A stretch of DNA of 21,911 bases, from NCBI GenBank assembly GCA_000433315.1, contig FR893368.1, positions 5,776 to 27,686 on the forward strand, given 5' to 3'. Shown here piece after piece: positions 9,175 through 17,811 of the stretch. Below the pieces are notes generated by a model that did not search any database, was not told where the DNA came from, and saw only the letters and a list, made by a program, of their open reading frames with translations. Every line of letters begins with the position of its first letter. Positions within the stretch are counted from its first letter, which is position 1. The DNA is from Firmicutes bacterium CAG:345 (lineage in GTDB: Bacteria > Bacillota_I > Bacilli_A > RFN20 > CAG-288). The translations under genes were made by a program, and so were the position numbers.

Positions 9175-9191
9175 AATAACAAGGAGATATT

Positions 9192-10346
9192 ATGAAATTT
9201 ATTCTTATTTTATTTGTCTTACTATTCAATTTAAGCATTAAAACTGATACACAAAAGTATAAATTACCACAAAATGAAGAATTGAAATTAAATGCTAAAA
9301 GCCATATTCTCATGGATTTTGATTCTGGAGAAATATTATATTCCCACAACGAAGAAGAAAAACTTTATCCAGCATCGATGACAAAAATGATGGGAATGCT
9401 TTTAGTTTTAGAAGCGATAGATGAAAATAGATTAAATTGGAATGATATTGTCGAAGGATCAGAAACAAGTTCTTCAATGGGAGGAACACAAATATTTTTA
9501 GCACCGAATGAAAAGATGAGCGTAGATGATCTATTTAAAGCCGTAGCGATAAATTCGGCTAATGATGCCATAGTTGCTCTAGGTGAAAAAGTAAGTGGAA
9601 ATATCGATTCATTTATTGACTTGATGAATAAAAAAGCAAAAGAATTAAATATGGTCAATACCAATTTTAAAAACGCCACAGGATTTGATAATGAAGAACA
9701 CTATACAACAGCTAAAGATATGGCAATTTTAGCTAGAAATTTATTAAAACACGGAGAAGATGTTCTTCGCTATACAAGGATGAAAGAAGCCTATATAAGA
9801 AAAGATACAGCAAATCCATTTTGGCTTGTTTCAACAAATAAACTTCTTGGAAATTATGAAGGATTAGATGGTTTAAAGACTGGTTTTACCAATAAAGCTG
9901 GTTATAACCTAACAGCGACTGCCTATAGAAAAGGTGTAAGATTAATTTCTGTTATTATGTGCGCTAAAACAATTAAAGAGAGAAGTCAAGATACTGTAAC
10001 TTTGCTAAATTATGGATTTTCTAAAGTTAAAGCGATAGAAATATTTGATCAAGATACATCTTTAGCTACTTTTACATTCAAAAATGCTTTGACAAAAGAT
10101 ACAAAATTATATCCGAAAGAGAAAATAAATCCTGTATTTCCTATAAACGTAAAAGCAGAAGATTTAGATTATAAAATAGTTATAACTAAATCTTCTGCAC
10201 CATTAAAAGCTAATGACGTTGTAGGCTATCTTGTAATATCTTATAACGATATTACAAGAAATTATGATGTTGTTATCAAAGAAGATGTTCTTACCAAAGG
10301 GTATTTTGATTATTTCTTTGAATATTTGAAAGATATGATGTGCTAA
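9192..10346 (+). CDS. dacF: D-alanyl-D-alanine carboxypeptidase, DacF-type PBP
   Basis: The enzyme trims the terminal D-Ala from peptidoglycan stem peptides outside the membrane. The 384-residue protein begins with a signal sequence (hydrophobic residues 3-14). The S11 peptidase motifs are complete: SMTK at 62-65 with nucleophile S62, SAN at 122-124, and KTG at 229-231. A C-terminal beta domain follows, as in PBP5 relatives. The start has a strong ribosome binding site (AAGGAGA). In B. subtilis dacF lies directly before spoIIAA and helps set spore cortex cross-linking, and here the same genes follow after a 3.7 kb antisense gene. That conserved neighbourhood is why I prefer DacF over the vegetative DacA. 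Its TAA overlaps the stop of the convergent gene by four bases. Confidence 0.9.
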   Translation: MKFILILFVLLFNLSIKTDTQKYKLPQNEELKLNAKSHILMDFDSGEILYSHNEEEKLYPASMTKMMGMLLVLEAIDENRLNWNDIVEGSETSSSMGGTQIFLAPNEKMSVDDLFKAVAINSANDAIVALGEKVSGNIDSFIDLMNKKAKELNMVNTNFKNATGFDNEEHYTTAKDMAILARNLLKHGEDVLRYTRMKEAYIRKDTANPFWLVSTNKLLGNYEGLDGLKTGFTNKAGYNLTATAYRKGVRLISVIMCAKTIKERSQDTVTLLNYGFSKVKAIEIFDQDTSLATFTFKNALTKDTKLYPKEKINPVFPINVKAEDLDYKIVITKSSAPLKANDVVGYLVISYNDITRNYDVVIKEDVLTKGYFDYFFEYLKDMMC

Positions 10347-13300
10347 AGCTTTTCTATTGTTACAGTGATGGATTTGATGTAGATTCTATTTACTGATGAT
10401 ACAGTAATTGGAGCAGTTGATTTATTAGTATTTTCATATATTGCAATATTATTTGTTTCAGATAATTCAAAAGTATTCTTATTTATAACTAATTTAAATG
10501 TTTCTTTACCATATTTTTCACATTCTATGGATAATTCTTTTATATAATAAGTATCTTTAAAATTATTTGATAAATTAATTTCGAAACTACCACTATATTT
10601 ACTACTACCAAGTTTAATTTGATTTATATCACCATAAATTTTTGTTAATTTAGATAATAAAATTAAATCATTATCAGAACTATTAATTAATTTTTCAGAA
10701 ATTTTTTCATCAGTTATTGCTGAATCATTTTCTTTAGTTCCAGAAAATGTATATTTAGTAGAAATGGCAGTAATTTTTTTCTTTTCTATTACTTTTACTT
10801 CAAAAAGAGTATAGGCTTCAGAGTTAATAGTTGAAGTTACATAAATATAGATATCTTTGTTAGTATCATTAAGTTTATTGGCAGTTAATGTTCCATTATC
10901 TACACTTACTATATCTGAATTATCAGATTTCCAAGTTATAGATTGATCAGCACCATCGGGTTTAACAATGGCAAGTAATTCAATTGAAGTTCCTACTTCT
11001 ATTTCTAGAGTTTCTTCAACAAGAGTATTATCTGAACTTTTATATATTTCTATACTTTTAGGATTTGGTTTAGGTGCTTCAATATTGAAAGTTATTTCTG
11101 TATCTGAAGTAAGAGTAAATGAATAAAATCCATCGCCTTCATCTATTATTTCTGTGTTGTTATTACTAATAATACTTATGAGTTTGTAACCAGCATCTAA
11201 TTTGTCTTTATTTATTTCAAACATTATTTTTATTTCAGAACCATATTTAACTTTGCAGTTGTTAGATAATTCTTTGCCTTCACTATTTAAAAAATATAAA
11301 GTATAGTAGTCTTCTGGAATATCAATTTTCCAACTAAGATTAAATTCTTTATTAGTATCGATAGTGAATGTGGCGAAAATTGTGATAGTAGATTCTTCAA
11401 AATCTTTTAAAACTAAATCATATTTTTCGTCAGCATTAATTTGAAGTTCTTTATTATTTGCCATTACTTTTTCTGTAATGTAATTTTTATTTGGACTAAC
11501 TGAAATAGTTAATGTTTCATCACTAGAAACTGATGCTCCTTTTTCAATTATATTTCCTGCCGAATCAATTATTGAAGTAATTGAACCATTTGTAGAATCA
11601 CTTATTGAAATGGTTTTTACATCGTAATTGTAATAAATTTTTATTGCTTTAATATGGAATTGTTTTTCTGTTATTTTTAATTGTAATTCATCAAAAGAAT
11701 TTGAATAAATAGCTACATTATTTTTTGAATTGGTAGATAATTTGCCATTTGTACATGTTATATTTTTAAAATTAGAATTGGTATTTGCTAAAAATTCTAT
11801 TTCTAATCTTTGGATTTGCTTATTAGTTTTATTTGTTATAGTTATAGAATTATTTACATAAAATCTGAGAGCATTATCTAAATTGCTAATAAATCCCGGA
11901 TTATTACCAGAATTTTTATCAAAAGTAATATCAAAATAATTTGAAGTAATACTTGTTAAATTTTTAGTATCACCATTAAATGTTACACCTTTTTTACTTG
12001 TTCCGCCTTTTACATTAATGAAATCGAAGGCAATTAAATCAACATCAGCAGGAGTAACTTCGATAACATTAATTGTTATTTCGTTACTTGTAATATTATT
12101 GTCACTTGTATATTTAATTGTTGCAGTTCCTAAAGATAGAGCATGAACATATTTAATTCCATTTTCTTCAATTATTTCAATTGAATTAGTTGATGACTCA
12201 ATTGTTGGAGTAATAGTTCCTTGATAATTAGCAGGGAGAATTTCTATATTTAAAGAAGTTTTATCGTTAACTAATAATGTATTGTTATCTACACTGATGT
12301 TGATAGATTCAATTTGTTTAACTGGTCTTTCACAAAGAGTAACTGTTATTGAACGAAGTTTAACGTGTCCACTTGATCCAGTAACAGTGAAAACAAATTT
12401 TTCATTGTTTCCTGTAATGGAATTGTTTGAAATTTTTTCACCGTTATAAGTTAAGTAATTTGAACTATTATCAACACCATAATCAAATTCAACTTTGGAA
12501 ATATTAAGTGTTGGGTGAGAAATTGTTATTGTATTTCCTGAGTATACGCGAGTTTCATTATATCTAGATTGATATGAAGGCTCAGAAGTACCTGTTCCTT
12601 TTGAAAGTAAAACGTTTACTTTTGATATTTCTAAATTCTTATTATTGTTATGGTTTTGAGTATAATCGAATGTTACTTTATCATTGGTACTAACTTCTTC
12701 TTTAACAGTAATTATCTTATTTGTAATAGAAGTAGAAATATTTTCATTACCATTGATATCGGTAATTGTAGCGGTAATTTCTAAGGAACCATTATCTGGT
12801 TTCTTTAAAATTGTTAATTTATTTCCATTAATTGTTGCTATATCACTTGCAATGTTATTAGCAAATTTAAATTCAACCTTGTCGGTGCTATTAACTGGAG
12901 CGATATCGTAGTTAAGATCTATTGTTTCACCTATTGTGGCAATATCTTTACTGGATTTAATTGCTACTGAAGTAGAAGGAAGAAAAATTTTTCAATGTGA
13001 GTAATGTGTTGGAATTCGAAAATTTGTTTATAAATAGTAACAAAAGCAGAGAAACTAAAGCGGTCACCAATTTTTAGTGAACCGAGAAATTCTTGATTAT
13101 CAGTATCTCCTTTTGTATATAAGTAATAATCCACGTCACTATTTGCAATACTGAATTGGAAACATTCATTAACTTTTGCGCTTTTGATTGAACGATTCTT
13201 TTTAGAAGGTGAATTGTATGATTTAACTATTGCATCGGTAACATTGACTTTAGCATTGATTAAATCTTCTTTTAATTCGACAATTGAATCTTTATTAAGA

Positions 13301-14068
13301 TTATAGACAACAGGAGTTTCTAAGTTGTCTTTTTTTGTAACACTGCTATATTTTTCTACTTTAATTATATAAGTAGGATAAGCATAATCTGAACCTTTAT
13401 CAATATTTAAATCACCTTCGAATTCAATGATAGTTTGTTCAGGTATAAAACTTGCTATATCAGAAGAATTGATTCCTGTGAGACGAAAATTATTGGTACC
13501 ACTAGAAGCATAGGCGATATTGCCATTTGCCCCCCATGACATATCCACGGGATTTTATTTTGGTGCCGTTTTCATAATCTTTTATATTTTTTAATTGGGC
13601 AGGGATAGCTTCTCCTTGTCCAGGTTTATTTTCATAATTGATATTCCAGTTTGTAGTATCGATAATGGCAATTTGATTATAATTAGTAGAAGAATAGATA
13701 ATTTCTTTAATTGAATTATCTTTGGTATTGGAATATTCTTCCATAGTCCCTTTTAATCCATCTTCTTTTAAAAGTTCTTTTAGTCTATCGACATCTTTTG
13801 TTTCAGAAGAAGTGGAGAAGGTAAATCCATTAACTTTACTCCAGGATAATTTTTCATAATCACCGGTTCCTGCACTTGCGGAGACAACTTGTAATTCCTT
13901 TTTTAAGCTCGTTGCTTCTTCGGTTAAAACATATTTTCTTGCACTATTTGTAACACCGAAATAAGTGACGACAGAAACAGAGGTTAAAATAGCAATTATA
14001 GCTATGACAATTACTAGTTCAACCAAAGTAAAAGCTTTCTTTAACTTTTTACTAATTTTTTTGCTCAT
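10343..14068 (-). CDS. Pilin-like N-terminus fused to long Ig-like surface protein, two frameshifts
   Basis: Read as one gene this encodes about 1,241 residues. The N-terminus KKAFTLVELVIVIAIIAIL is a type IV pilin/pseudopilin signal with Glu5 and likely cleavage before Phe. It is followed by a helical stretch, an OB-fold-like beta domain (from about 13600 to 12995), and a long series of beta-rich domains. One of these is a clear Big_2-type unit (about 10790-11070), and several end in patterns like IKSITVTIEKL. There is no LPXTG or C-terminal membrane segment. The frame breaks at 13530-13535 and again at 12983-12992, and the shifts cancel. The pieces are 13502-14068, 12964-13548 and 10343-12991. 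From 12991 to 11465 I find no ATG, GTG or TTG in frame, so the last piece must be continuous with the first two. The ribosome binding site GGAGG lies 12 bases before ATG. No other pilus gene is present. Function unknown, probably surface adhesion or assembly. Confidence 0.75.
12983..12992 (-). other. Second frameshift site, A5T5 run
   Basis: On the minus strand the frame reading ...HITHIEK ends soon after this run, while the frame reading IFLPSTSVAIKSS opens at it. Adding one A or T restores a continuous protein. Confidence 0.7.
13530..13535 (-). other. First frameshift site, G6 run
   Basis: The plus strand has six C (six G in the coding strand). With six G the pilin frame reads VMGGKWQYRLCF and stops at 13502. 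With five G it reads GYVMGANGNIAYAS and enters the next domain. I saw no longer G/C run in the window. Confidence 0.75.
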
Positions 14069-14105
14069 TTTAAGAATGATCCTCCAATTGTAAATAAAAC
14101 AATAG

Positions 14106-14126
14106 CCACTATTAAATTAATAGCGG
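14106..14126 (-). promoter_or_regulatory. Palindrome in the leader of the pilin-like gene
   Basis: CTATTAA, one A, TTAATAG (14109-14123) is a perfect palindrome. Its flanks CC/GG extend the pairing after one mismatch. It lies 38-58 bases upstream of the start codon, inside the predicted transcript, so it may be an RNA hairpin or a protein site. Confidence 0.35.
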
Positions 14127-14178
14127 ATGAAGCAGGATTGCAGCAACTTAAATGAGCTCAACAATTATTGCCACATTT

Positions 14179-14207
14179 ATAGTATTCATAAAAATAAATG
14201 TTGTCAA
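14179..14207 (-). promoter_or_regulatory. Sigma-A-like promoter of the pilin-like gene
   Basis: On the minus strand TTGACA (14207-14202) is followed by exactly 17 bases and TACTAT (14184-14179). The predicted leader is about 100 bases. The perfect -35 and spacing suggest vegetative expression, unlike the sporulation genes on both sides. Confidence 0.55.
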
Positions 14208-14407
14208 TTAAAATTTTCACTTTATTTTTTACTAAAATGTATAGAAAAATTTATTTCTATAAATAAAGCTATTTATTTTAAAATAATACAAAAAAATAAA
14301 TAATTATAAAAAATATATCAAAGATAAAATATAAAATAAAAAATATTTTAAAAATTAGTTTTTATAAAAGATAAAAAATACGAAAATAATCTTAAAATAA
14401 ATTCTTT

Positions 14408-14424
14408 TGTTGAAACATGTCGAA
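14408..14424 (+). promoter_or_regulatory. Tandem Spo0A boxes upstream of spoIIAA
   Basis: TGTCGAA at 14418-14424 matches the Spo0A box exactly. TGTTGAA at 14408-14414 differs in one base. They are in the same orientation and 10 bases apart, which suits side-by-side binding of Spo0A~P. In B. subtilis the spoIIA promoter is activated by Spo0A~P with sigma-H. The polymerase contact sites are not clear here. Confidence 0.6.
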
Positions 14425-14475
14425 TAGAAAAGACCTATTTTTTTAATGTGCTACCATAAAGACCGAGGTGACAAT

Positions 14476-14832
14476 ATGGAAAACAAAATAAGAATCTCAA
14501 CCTTTGATAATGGACTTATTATCAAGATATCTGGTGAGCTAGATTCTTATAAAACTTTAGCATATAAAACCAAGATCAGAAAAGAGATGGAAAGATCTCA
14601 ACCATTATATTTGATCTTTGATTTTAAAAATCTTCAATTTCTTGACAGTGCCGGAATTGGCCTTGTTCTCGGTCGGTATAACGAGGTCAAAAACTATGGA
14701 GGAGAAGTTGGAGTAATAGGCCTATCAAGCTATGCTGAAAAGATTGTGAAGATAAGCGGCTTATCTTCAGTAATCGGTATTTATAAGTCACTAGCTCAAT
14801 TTAAAAAGGAGGTAGAAGTAAAAAATGGATAA
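14476..14832 (+). CDS. spoIIAA: Anti-sigma-F factor antagonist SpoIIAA
   Basis: This STAS-domain protein, in its unphosphorylated state, binds SpoIIAB and frees sigma-F in the forespore. I start it at the ATG after GAGGTGAC, giving 118 residues. An upstream ATG at 14446 would add ten residues with no ribosome binding site. With this start the phosphorylation motif LDSAGIG puts the serine at position 58, the same number as in B. subtilis SpoIIAA, which supports the choice. The residue after it is Ala, where B. subtilis has Ser. GELD near residue 20 is also typical. It overlaps spoIIAB by eight bases. Confidence 0.93.
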   Translation: MENKIRISTFDNGLIIKISGELDSYKTLAYKTKIRKEMERSQPLYLIFDFKNLQFLDSAGIGLVLGRYNEVKNYGGEVGVIGLSSYAEKIVKISGLSSVIGIYKSLAQFKKEVEVKNG

Positions 14833-15286
14833 TAGTATGGAGATTAAATTTCGGGCAACATTATTAAATGAAGGATTAGCGAGAATTGCTGTTGTGCAAT
14901 TTATCAATTATTTGCATCCGACTATGGAGACCATCGGTGAAATAAAAACCATAATTTCCGAAGCGGTAAGCAATGCCATAATTCATGGATATAAGATGGA
15001 TGATTCCAAGGATGTATTTTTAAGAGCGACTGTAGAAAAAGATGTTCTTGAAATTGTTGTAACTGATTTTGGAAAAGGAATAGAAGATTTGGAACTAGCT
15101 AGAAAGCCACATTATACAACAAGACCAGATTTAGAAAGAGCGGGAATGGGCTTAACAATTATCGATACGCTTTCTGATGAATTCATCTTGAGATCGGTGG
15201 TTAATATGGGTACTAAAGTTATAGTTAAAAAGAAAATTCATTGCACAAATCTTAACGAGGAAGAAAGTGGAAGTTATATCAAGTAA
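14825..15286 (+). CDS. spoIIAB: Anti-sigma-F factor and serine kinase SpoIIAB
   Basis: It holds sigma-F inactive and phosphorylates SpoIIAA on the conserved serine. The 153-residue protein is a GHKL ATPase. The N box SEAVSNAIIHGY has E46 and N50, the G1 box DFGKG is at 81-85, and the G2 region ERAGMGL is at 104-110. GTKV at 129-132 closes the pocket. The ribosome binding site AGGAGG lies 12 bases before the chosen ATG, and an internal ATG at codon 5 is closer to normal spacing from no better site, so the exact start is slightly uncertain. The stop lies inside the beginning of sigF, so all three genes are coupled. Confidence 0.95.
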   Translation: MDNSMEIKFRATLLNEGLARIAVVQFINYLHPTMETIGEIKTIISEAVSNAIIHGYKMDDSKDVFLRATVEKDVLEIVVTDFGKGIEDLELARKPHYTTRPDLERAGMGLTIIDTLSDEFILRSVVNMGTKVIVKKKIHCTNLNEEESGSYIK

Positions 15287-15983
15287 TGAATTATTTAAAA
15301 AAGCTCAACAAGGATCGGAAGAAGCTTTAAATATTCTTTATCAGCAAAATAAAAATTTAATCTATTCAATTTTAAAAAGATATAATTATCAGTCACAAGA
15401 TCAAGAAGATTTAGTATCTTCAGGGAGTATTGGTTTAATCAAAGCAATTAAAAATTTTAATGTGGATTTAAATCTCTGTTTTTCAACTTATGCGGTTCCT
15501 TTAATTCTTGGAGAAATAAGAAAATATTTTCGTGAAAAAAATGGTTTAAAAGTCAGCAGAGGATTAAAAGAGAAAGGAGCAGAAGTACAGAAGTTCATCG
15601 AAAATTATCTCAGTAAAAATCAAGAAGAACCCAGTATTGAAACAATTGGAAAAAATTTGAATCTCAGCGATGAAGAAGTAATTATGGCTTTAGAAGCCGG
15701 TTATCAAGTAACTTCTCTTGATAAAACACATGGAAAAGACAATGATACTGATTTGAAAGATTTGATCGGCGAAGATAACCAAAAAGAAATAATTGATAAA
15801 ATGGATGTTGAACTAGCATTATCTGTTTTAACCTCCAAAGAAAGATTATTTGTGGAATTAAGATATTATGAAAATCTAACTCAACAGGAAATAGCGGAAC
15901 GTTTTTTTATCAATCAAGTTGCGATATCACGTATGGAAAAAAAGATTTTAGAAAAGATGAGAAAGAAATTACTTCAAAATTAG
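15267..15983 (+). CDS. sigF: RNA polymerase sigma factor sigma-F
   Basis: This is the first forespore-specific sigma factor. The 238-residue protein is a sigma-70 family member of the SigF/SigG group. Region 2 contains EDLVSSGSIGLIKAI and FSTYAVPLILGEIRKYFRE, followed by VSRGLKE at the start of region 3. Region 4 has LTQQEIAERFFINQVAISRME as the -35-binding helix-turn-helix. It begins with GTG, supported by GAGGA seven bases upstream. No in-frame ATG gives a sensible N-terminus. It overlaps spoIIAB by 20 bases. SigG is the closest alternative, but the spoIIAA-spoIIAB context decides for SigF. Confidence 0.95.
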   Translation: MEVISSNELFKKAQQGSEEALNILYQQNKNLIYSILKRYNYQSQDQEDLVSSGSIGLIKAIKNFNVDLNLCFSTYAVPLILGEIRKYFREKNGLKVSRGLKEKGAEVQKFIENYLSKNQEEPSIETIGKNLNLSDEEVIMALEAGYQVTSLDKTHGKDNDTDLKDLIGEDNQKEIIDKMDVELALSVLTSKERLFVELRYYENLTQQEIAERFFINQVAISRMEKKILEKMRKKLLQN

Positions 15984-16010
15984 AATAAAGAAATAACTTT
16001 TCACCATAAT
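15983..16010 (+). promoter_or_regulatory. Possible sigma-G promoter before spoVAC
   Basis: GAATA (15983-15987) is followed by CATAAT (16005-16010) at spacing 17, or by CACCATA (16002-16008) at spacing 14. Both resemble forespore promoters but neither has the usual spacing of 15. In B. subtilis the spoVA operon is made by sigma-G from a promoter after sigF. Confidence 0.3.
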
Positions 16011-16027
16011 GAAAATGAGGTGAAAAG
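15997..16027 (+). promoter_or_regulatory. Inverted repeat covering the spoVAC ribosome binding site
   Basis: CTTTTCACC (15997-16005) pairs perfectly with GGTGAAAAG (16019-16027), with a 13-base loop. The 3' arm contains most of the GAGGTG ribosome binding site and ends directly at the ATG. In an mRNA reading through from sigF this would hide the start. There is no T-run after it, so it is not a terminator. Confidence 0.55.
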
Positions 16028-16489
16028 ATGAATTCAGAAGAGTTTTTAAAATTAGCAGAAAAACAAAAACCAAAAAAGCATGCATTTTTGCATTCAATAC
16101 TAGCTTTTTTGTGCGGAGGAATAATTGGATTATTAGGGCAATTAGAATATAATCTTTTGATTAAATACGGTCAATTGGATCAGAAGAGTTCTTTGACCCT
16201 TGTTTCCATAACTTTTATTTTTATCAGTGTATTTTTGACATTTTTGGGTGCCTATAAAAAATTAGGTCAAATTTTTGGTGCGGGGTTATTTATACCTATT
16301 ACTGGCTTTGCTAATTCTATGGCTAGTGCTGCAATTGAATATAAAAGCGAAGGTCCGATATTCGGGCTGGGAAGTAAAATGTTTTCACTTGCAGGATCGG
16401 TTGTGGTCTATGGAATATTAGCGGCATTTTTCTATGCATTAATATATTTTTTGTTGATGAAATTAGGAATAGTATATGCAGTCATATAG
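16028..16489 (+). CDS. spoVAC: Stage V sporulation protein AC
   Basis: SpoVAC is an inner spore membrane protein of the SpoVA channel, which moves dipicolinic acid with calcium into the forespore and releases it at germination. The 153-residue protein has about four membrane segments, around 20-40, 57-77, 80-107 and 125-147. GLGSKMFSLAGSVVVYG and the GFANSMASAAIEYK segment match the family. The ribosome binding site GAGGTG is strong but lies in an inverted repeat. spoVAA and spoVAB, which come first in Bacillus, are absent and the operon starts with spoVAC, as in many clostridia. It overlaps spoVAD by 14 bases. Confidence 0.92.
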   Translation: MNSEEFLKLAEKQKPKKHAFLHSILAFLCGGIIGLLGQLEYNLLIKYGQLDQKSSLTLVSITFIFISVFLTFLGAYKKLGQIFGAGLFIPITGFANSMASAAIEYKSEGPIFGLGSKMFSLAGSVVVYGILAAFFYALIYFLLMKLGIVYAVI

Positions 16490-17462
16490 GTTTGAAAATG
16501 TTTATATAAAAAGTGTTTCTGCTGTTGCAGGTCCGAAAGAAAAAGATGGACCATGTGGAAACTTATTCGATAAAACTTATACTTCTTTATACGCTGAAAA
16601 GAAGACATTAGAAGAAGGTGAAAAGACAATGCAAGAAGATGCAATCAATATTGCATTGATTAAAGCTGGTTTAGATATTAAAGGTCCAGAACTTTTAATT
16701 TCGGCTGATTTAAATAATCAGCTTGCTTGTTCATCTAAAGTGGCTAGTTCATATATATCATCATTTTTAGGAATTTATAGCGCTTGTGCTTCTTCAGCAG
16801 AAGGTGTTATTTTAGCTTCTTTACTTTTAGAAAGAAGCAATATAAAAAATGCACTGATATCTTCAACCTCATCTTTTGGTACGGCTGAAAGGCAATTTCG
16901 TTATCCACTTGAATATGGAATACCAAAAAAACAGACAACAACTTTAACAGTGACGGGCAGTGGTAGCATGGTCTTAGGAAAAAAGACAACTGATTTAAAG
17001 ATAACAGAAGCAACATTAGGAAAAGTCTTCGATCCTGGCTGGAAAGATGTTAATGATATGGGTGGAGCGATGAGCTTTGCGGCCTATAAAACATTAAAAT
17101 CTCATTTTGAAAATTTAGGAACAAAACCATCAGATTACGATTTGATCATCACTGGAGATCTTTCGATTATTGGAAGCAATATTCTTTTAGATTTATTTAA
17201 AGAAGAAGGGATTGAAATTAAAAACCATAATGATGCTGGCAAAATAATTTATCAAAGAGAGAAACAAAAAGCGTTTTGTGGCGGAAGTGGAATTGCATGT
17301 TTACCTTTAGTTGCCTATACAAAAATTTATGAAAAACTGAAGAAAAAAGAATATAGGAAAGTACTTTTAGCAGCAACAGGAGCATTATTTGACCCAGTAT
17401 ATGTCCAGCAAAAACAGAGTATACCAGCAATTTGCCATTGCTATACGATAGAAAGAGGGTAA
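16476..17462 (+). CDS. spoVAD: Stage V sporulation protein AD
   Basis: SpoVAD is the dipicolinic-acid-binding soluble subunit of the SpoVA machinery. It has a thiolase-like fold and 328 residues, close to the usual 338. ACASSAEG around residues 109-116 corresponds to the thiolase nucleophile region. GDLSIIG and the C-terminal GALFDPVYVQQKQSIPAICH are strongly SpoVAD-like. No membrane segment is present. The gene starts inside spoVAC with AGGA as ribosome binding site and ends one base before the spoVAE ATG. Confidence 0.95.
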   Translation: MQSYRFENVYIKSVSAVAGPKEKDGPCGNLFDKTYTSLYAEKKTLEEGEKTMQEDAINIALIKAGLDIKGPELLISADLNNQLACSSKVASSYISSFLGIYSACASSAEGVILASLLLERSNIKNALISSTSSFGTAERQFRYPLEYGIPKKQTTTLTVTGSGSMVLGKKTTDLKITEATLGKVFDPGWKDVNDMGGAMSFAAYKTLKSHFENLGTKPSDYDLIITGDLSIIGSNILLDLFKEEGIEIKNHNDAGKIIYQREKQKAFCGGSGIACLPLVAYTKIYEKLKKKEYRKVLLAATGALFDPVYVQQKQSIPAICHCYTIERG

Positions 17463-17463
17463 T

Positions 17464-17811
17464 ATGGAATATTTATACTCAATATTGATATTAGGAACAA
17501 TATGTTTAATTGCTCAAATAATCTATGAAAATACCAAATGGACACCAGGTCATATAACATCATTGTTTGTTGTATTAGGAGCTTTACTTGAAACATTTTC
17601 TGTTTTTGATAAACTACTTGAAATTGCACCAGCAGGAGCATCGCTAGCTATCTTAAGTTTCGGACATCTTTTAACTCATTCTGCAGTTAATGGGGCAAAA
17701 GATGGAATAGTAGGAATATTAAAAGAATTATTAGTACCTGCTTCATCAAGTTTAGTGACAGTAATTGTCTTATCTTTTTTGGCTTCATTATTTAAAAAAT
17801 CGCATCTATGA
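17464..17811 (+). CDS. spoVAE: Stage V sporulation protein AE (SpoVAEb type)
   Basis: This is a small integral membrane subunit of the SpoVA channel, 115 residues, with about three hydrophobic segments near 1-20, 33-50 and 90-110. The HLLTHSAVNGAKDGIVG-like middle and the position after spoVAD identify it as the AEb type. The separate SpoVAEa gene found between AEb and AF in Bacillus is missing. The ribosome binding site is AGAGGG. It ends in ATGA with the start of spoVAF, and its TGA is the only UGA stop among the intact genes here. Confidence 0.9.
   Translation: MEYLYSILILGTICLIAQIIYENTKWTPGHITSLFVVLGALLETFSVFDKLLEIAPAGASLAILSFGHLLTHSAVNGAKDGIVGILKELLVPASSSLVTVIVLSFLASLFKKSHL

Larger units (their letters stand above)
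14069..14475. other. Divergent intergenic region, very AT-rich
   Basis: The gap between the pilin-like gene and spoIIAA holds the minus-strand promoter and leader of the pilin-like gene (14069-14207). A stretch at about 14208-14400 is almost pure A and T with many A-tracts and is probably bent. The Spo0A-type boxes follow at 14408-14424. I see no gene in it. Confidence 0.6.

Noticed and set aside
12684..12911. A plus-strand hydrophobic open frame
   Set aside because: It is a shadow of the beta-rich minus-strand coding sequence, with no ribosome binding site or family similarity.
12983..13535. Programmed ribosomal frameshifting as the cause of the two frame changes
   Set aside because: It would need a +1 event at G6 and a -1 event at A5T5 in one mRNA, and I see no stimulating structure. 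Sequence error, slippage variation or decay is simpler.
12964..13548. A separate gene of 194 codons starting at 13548
   Set aside because: There is no ribosome binding site, the domain starts in the middle, and a one-base change in the G6 run joins it to the pilin-like frame.
14069..14172. A c-di-GMP riboswitch in the leader of the pilin-like gene
   Set aside because: I looked for the conserved GEMM-I and GEMM-II segments and did not find them. Only a short palindrome is present.
14446..14475. An upstream ATG for spoIIAA at 14446
   Set aside because: It lacks a ribosome binding site, adds ten unlike residues, and moves the phosphorylated serine away from position 58.
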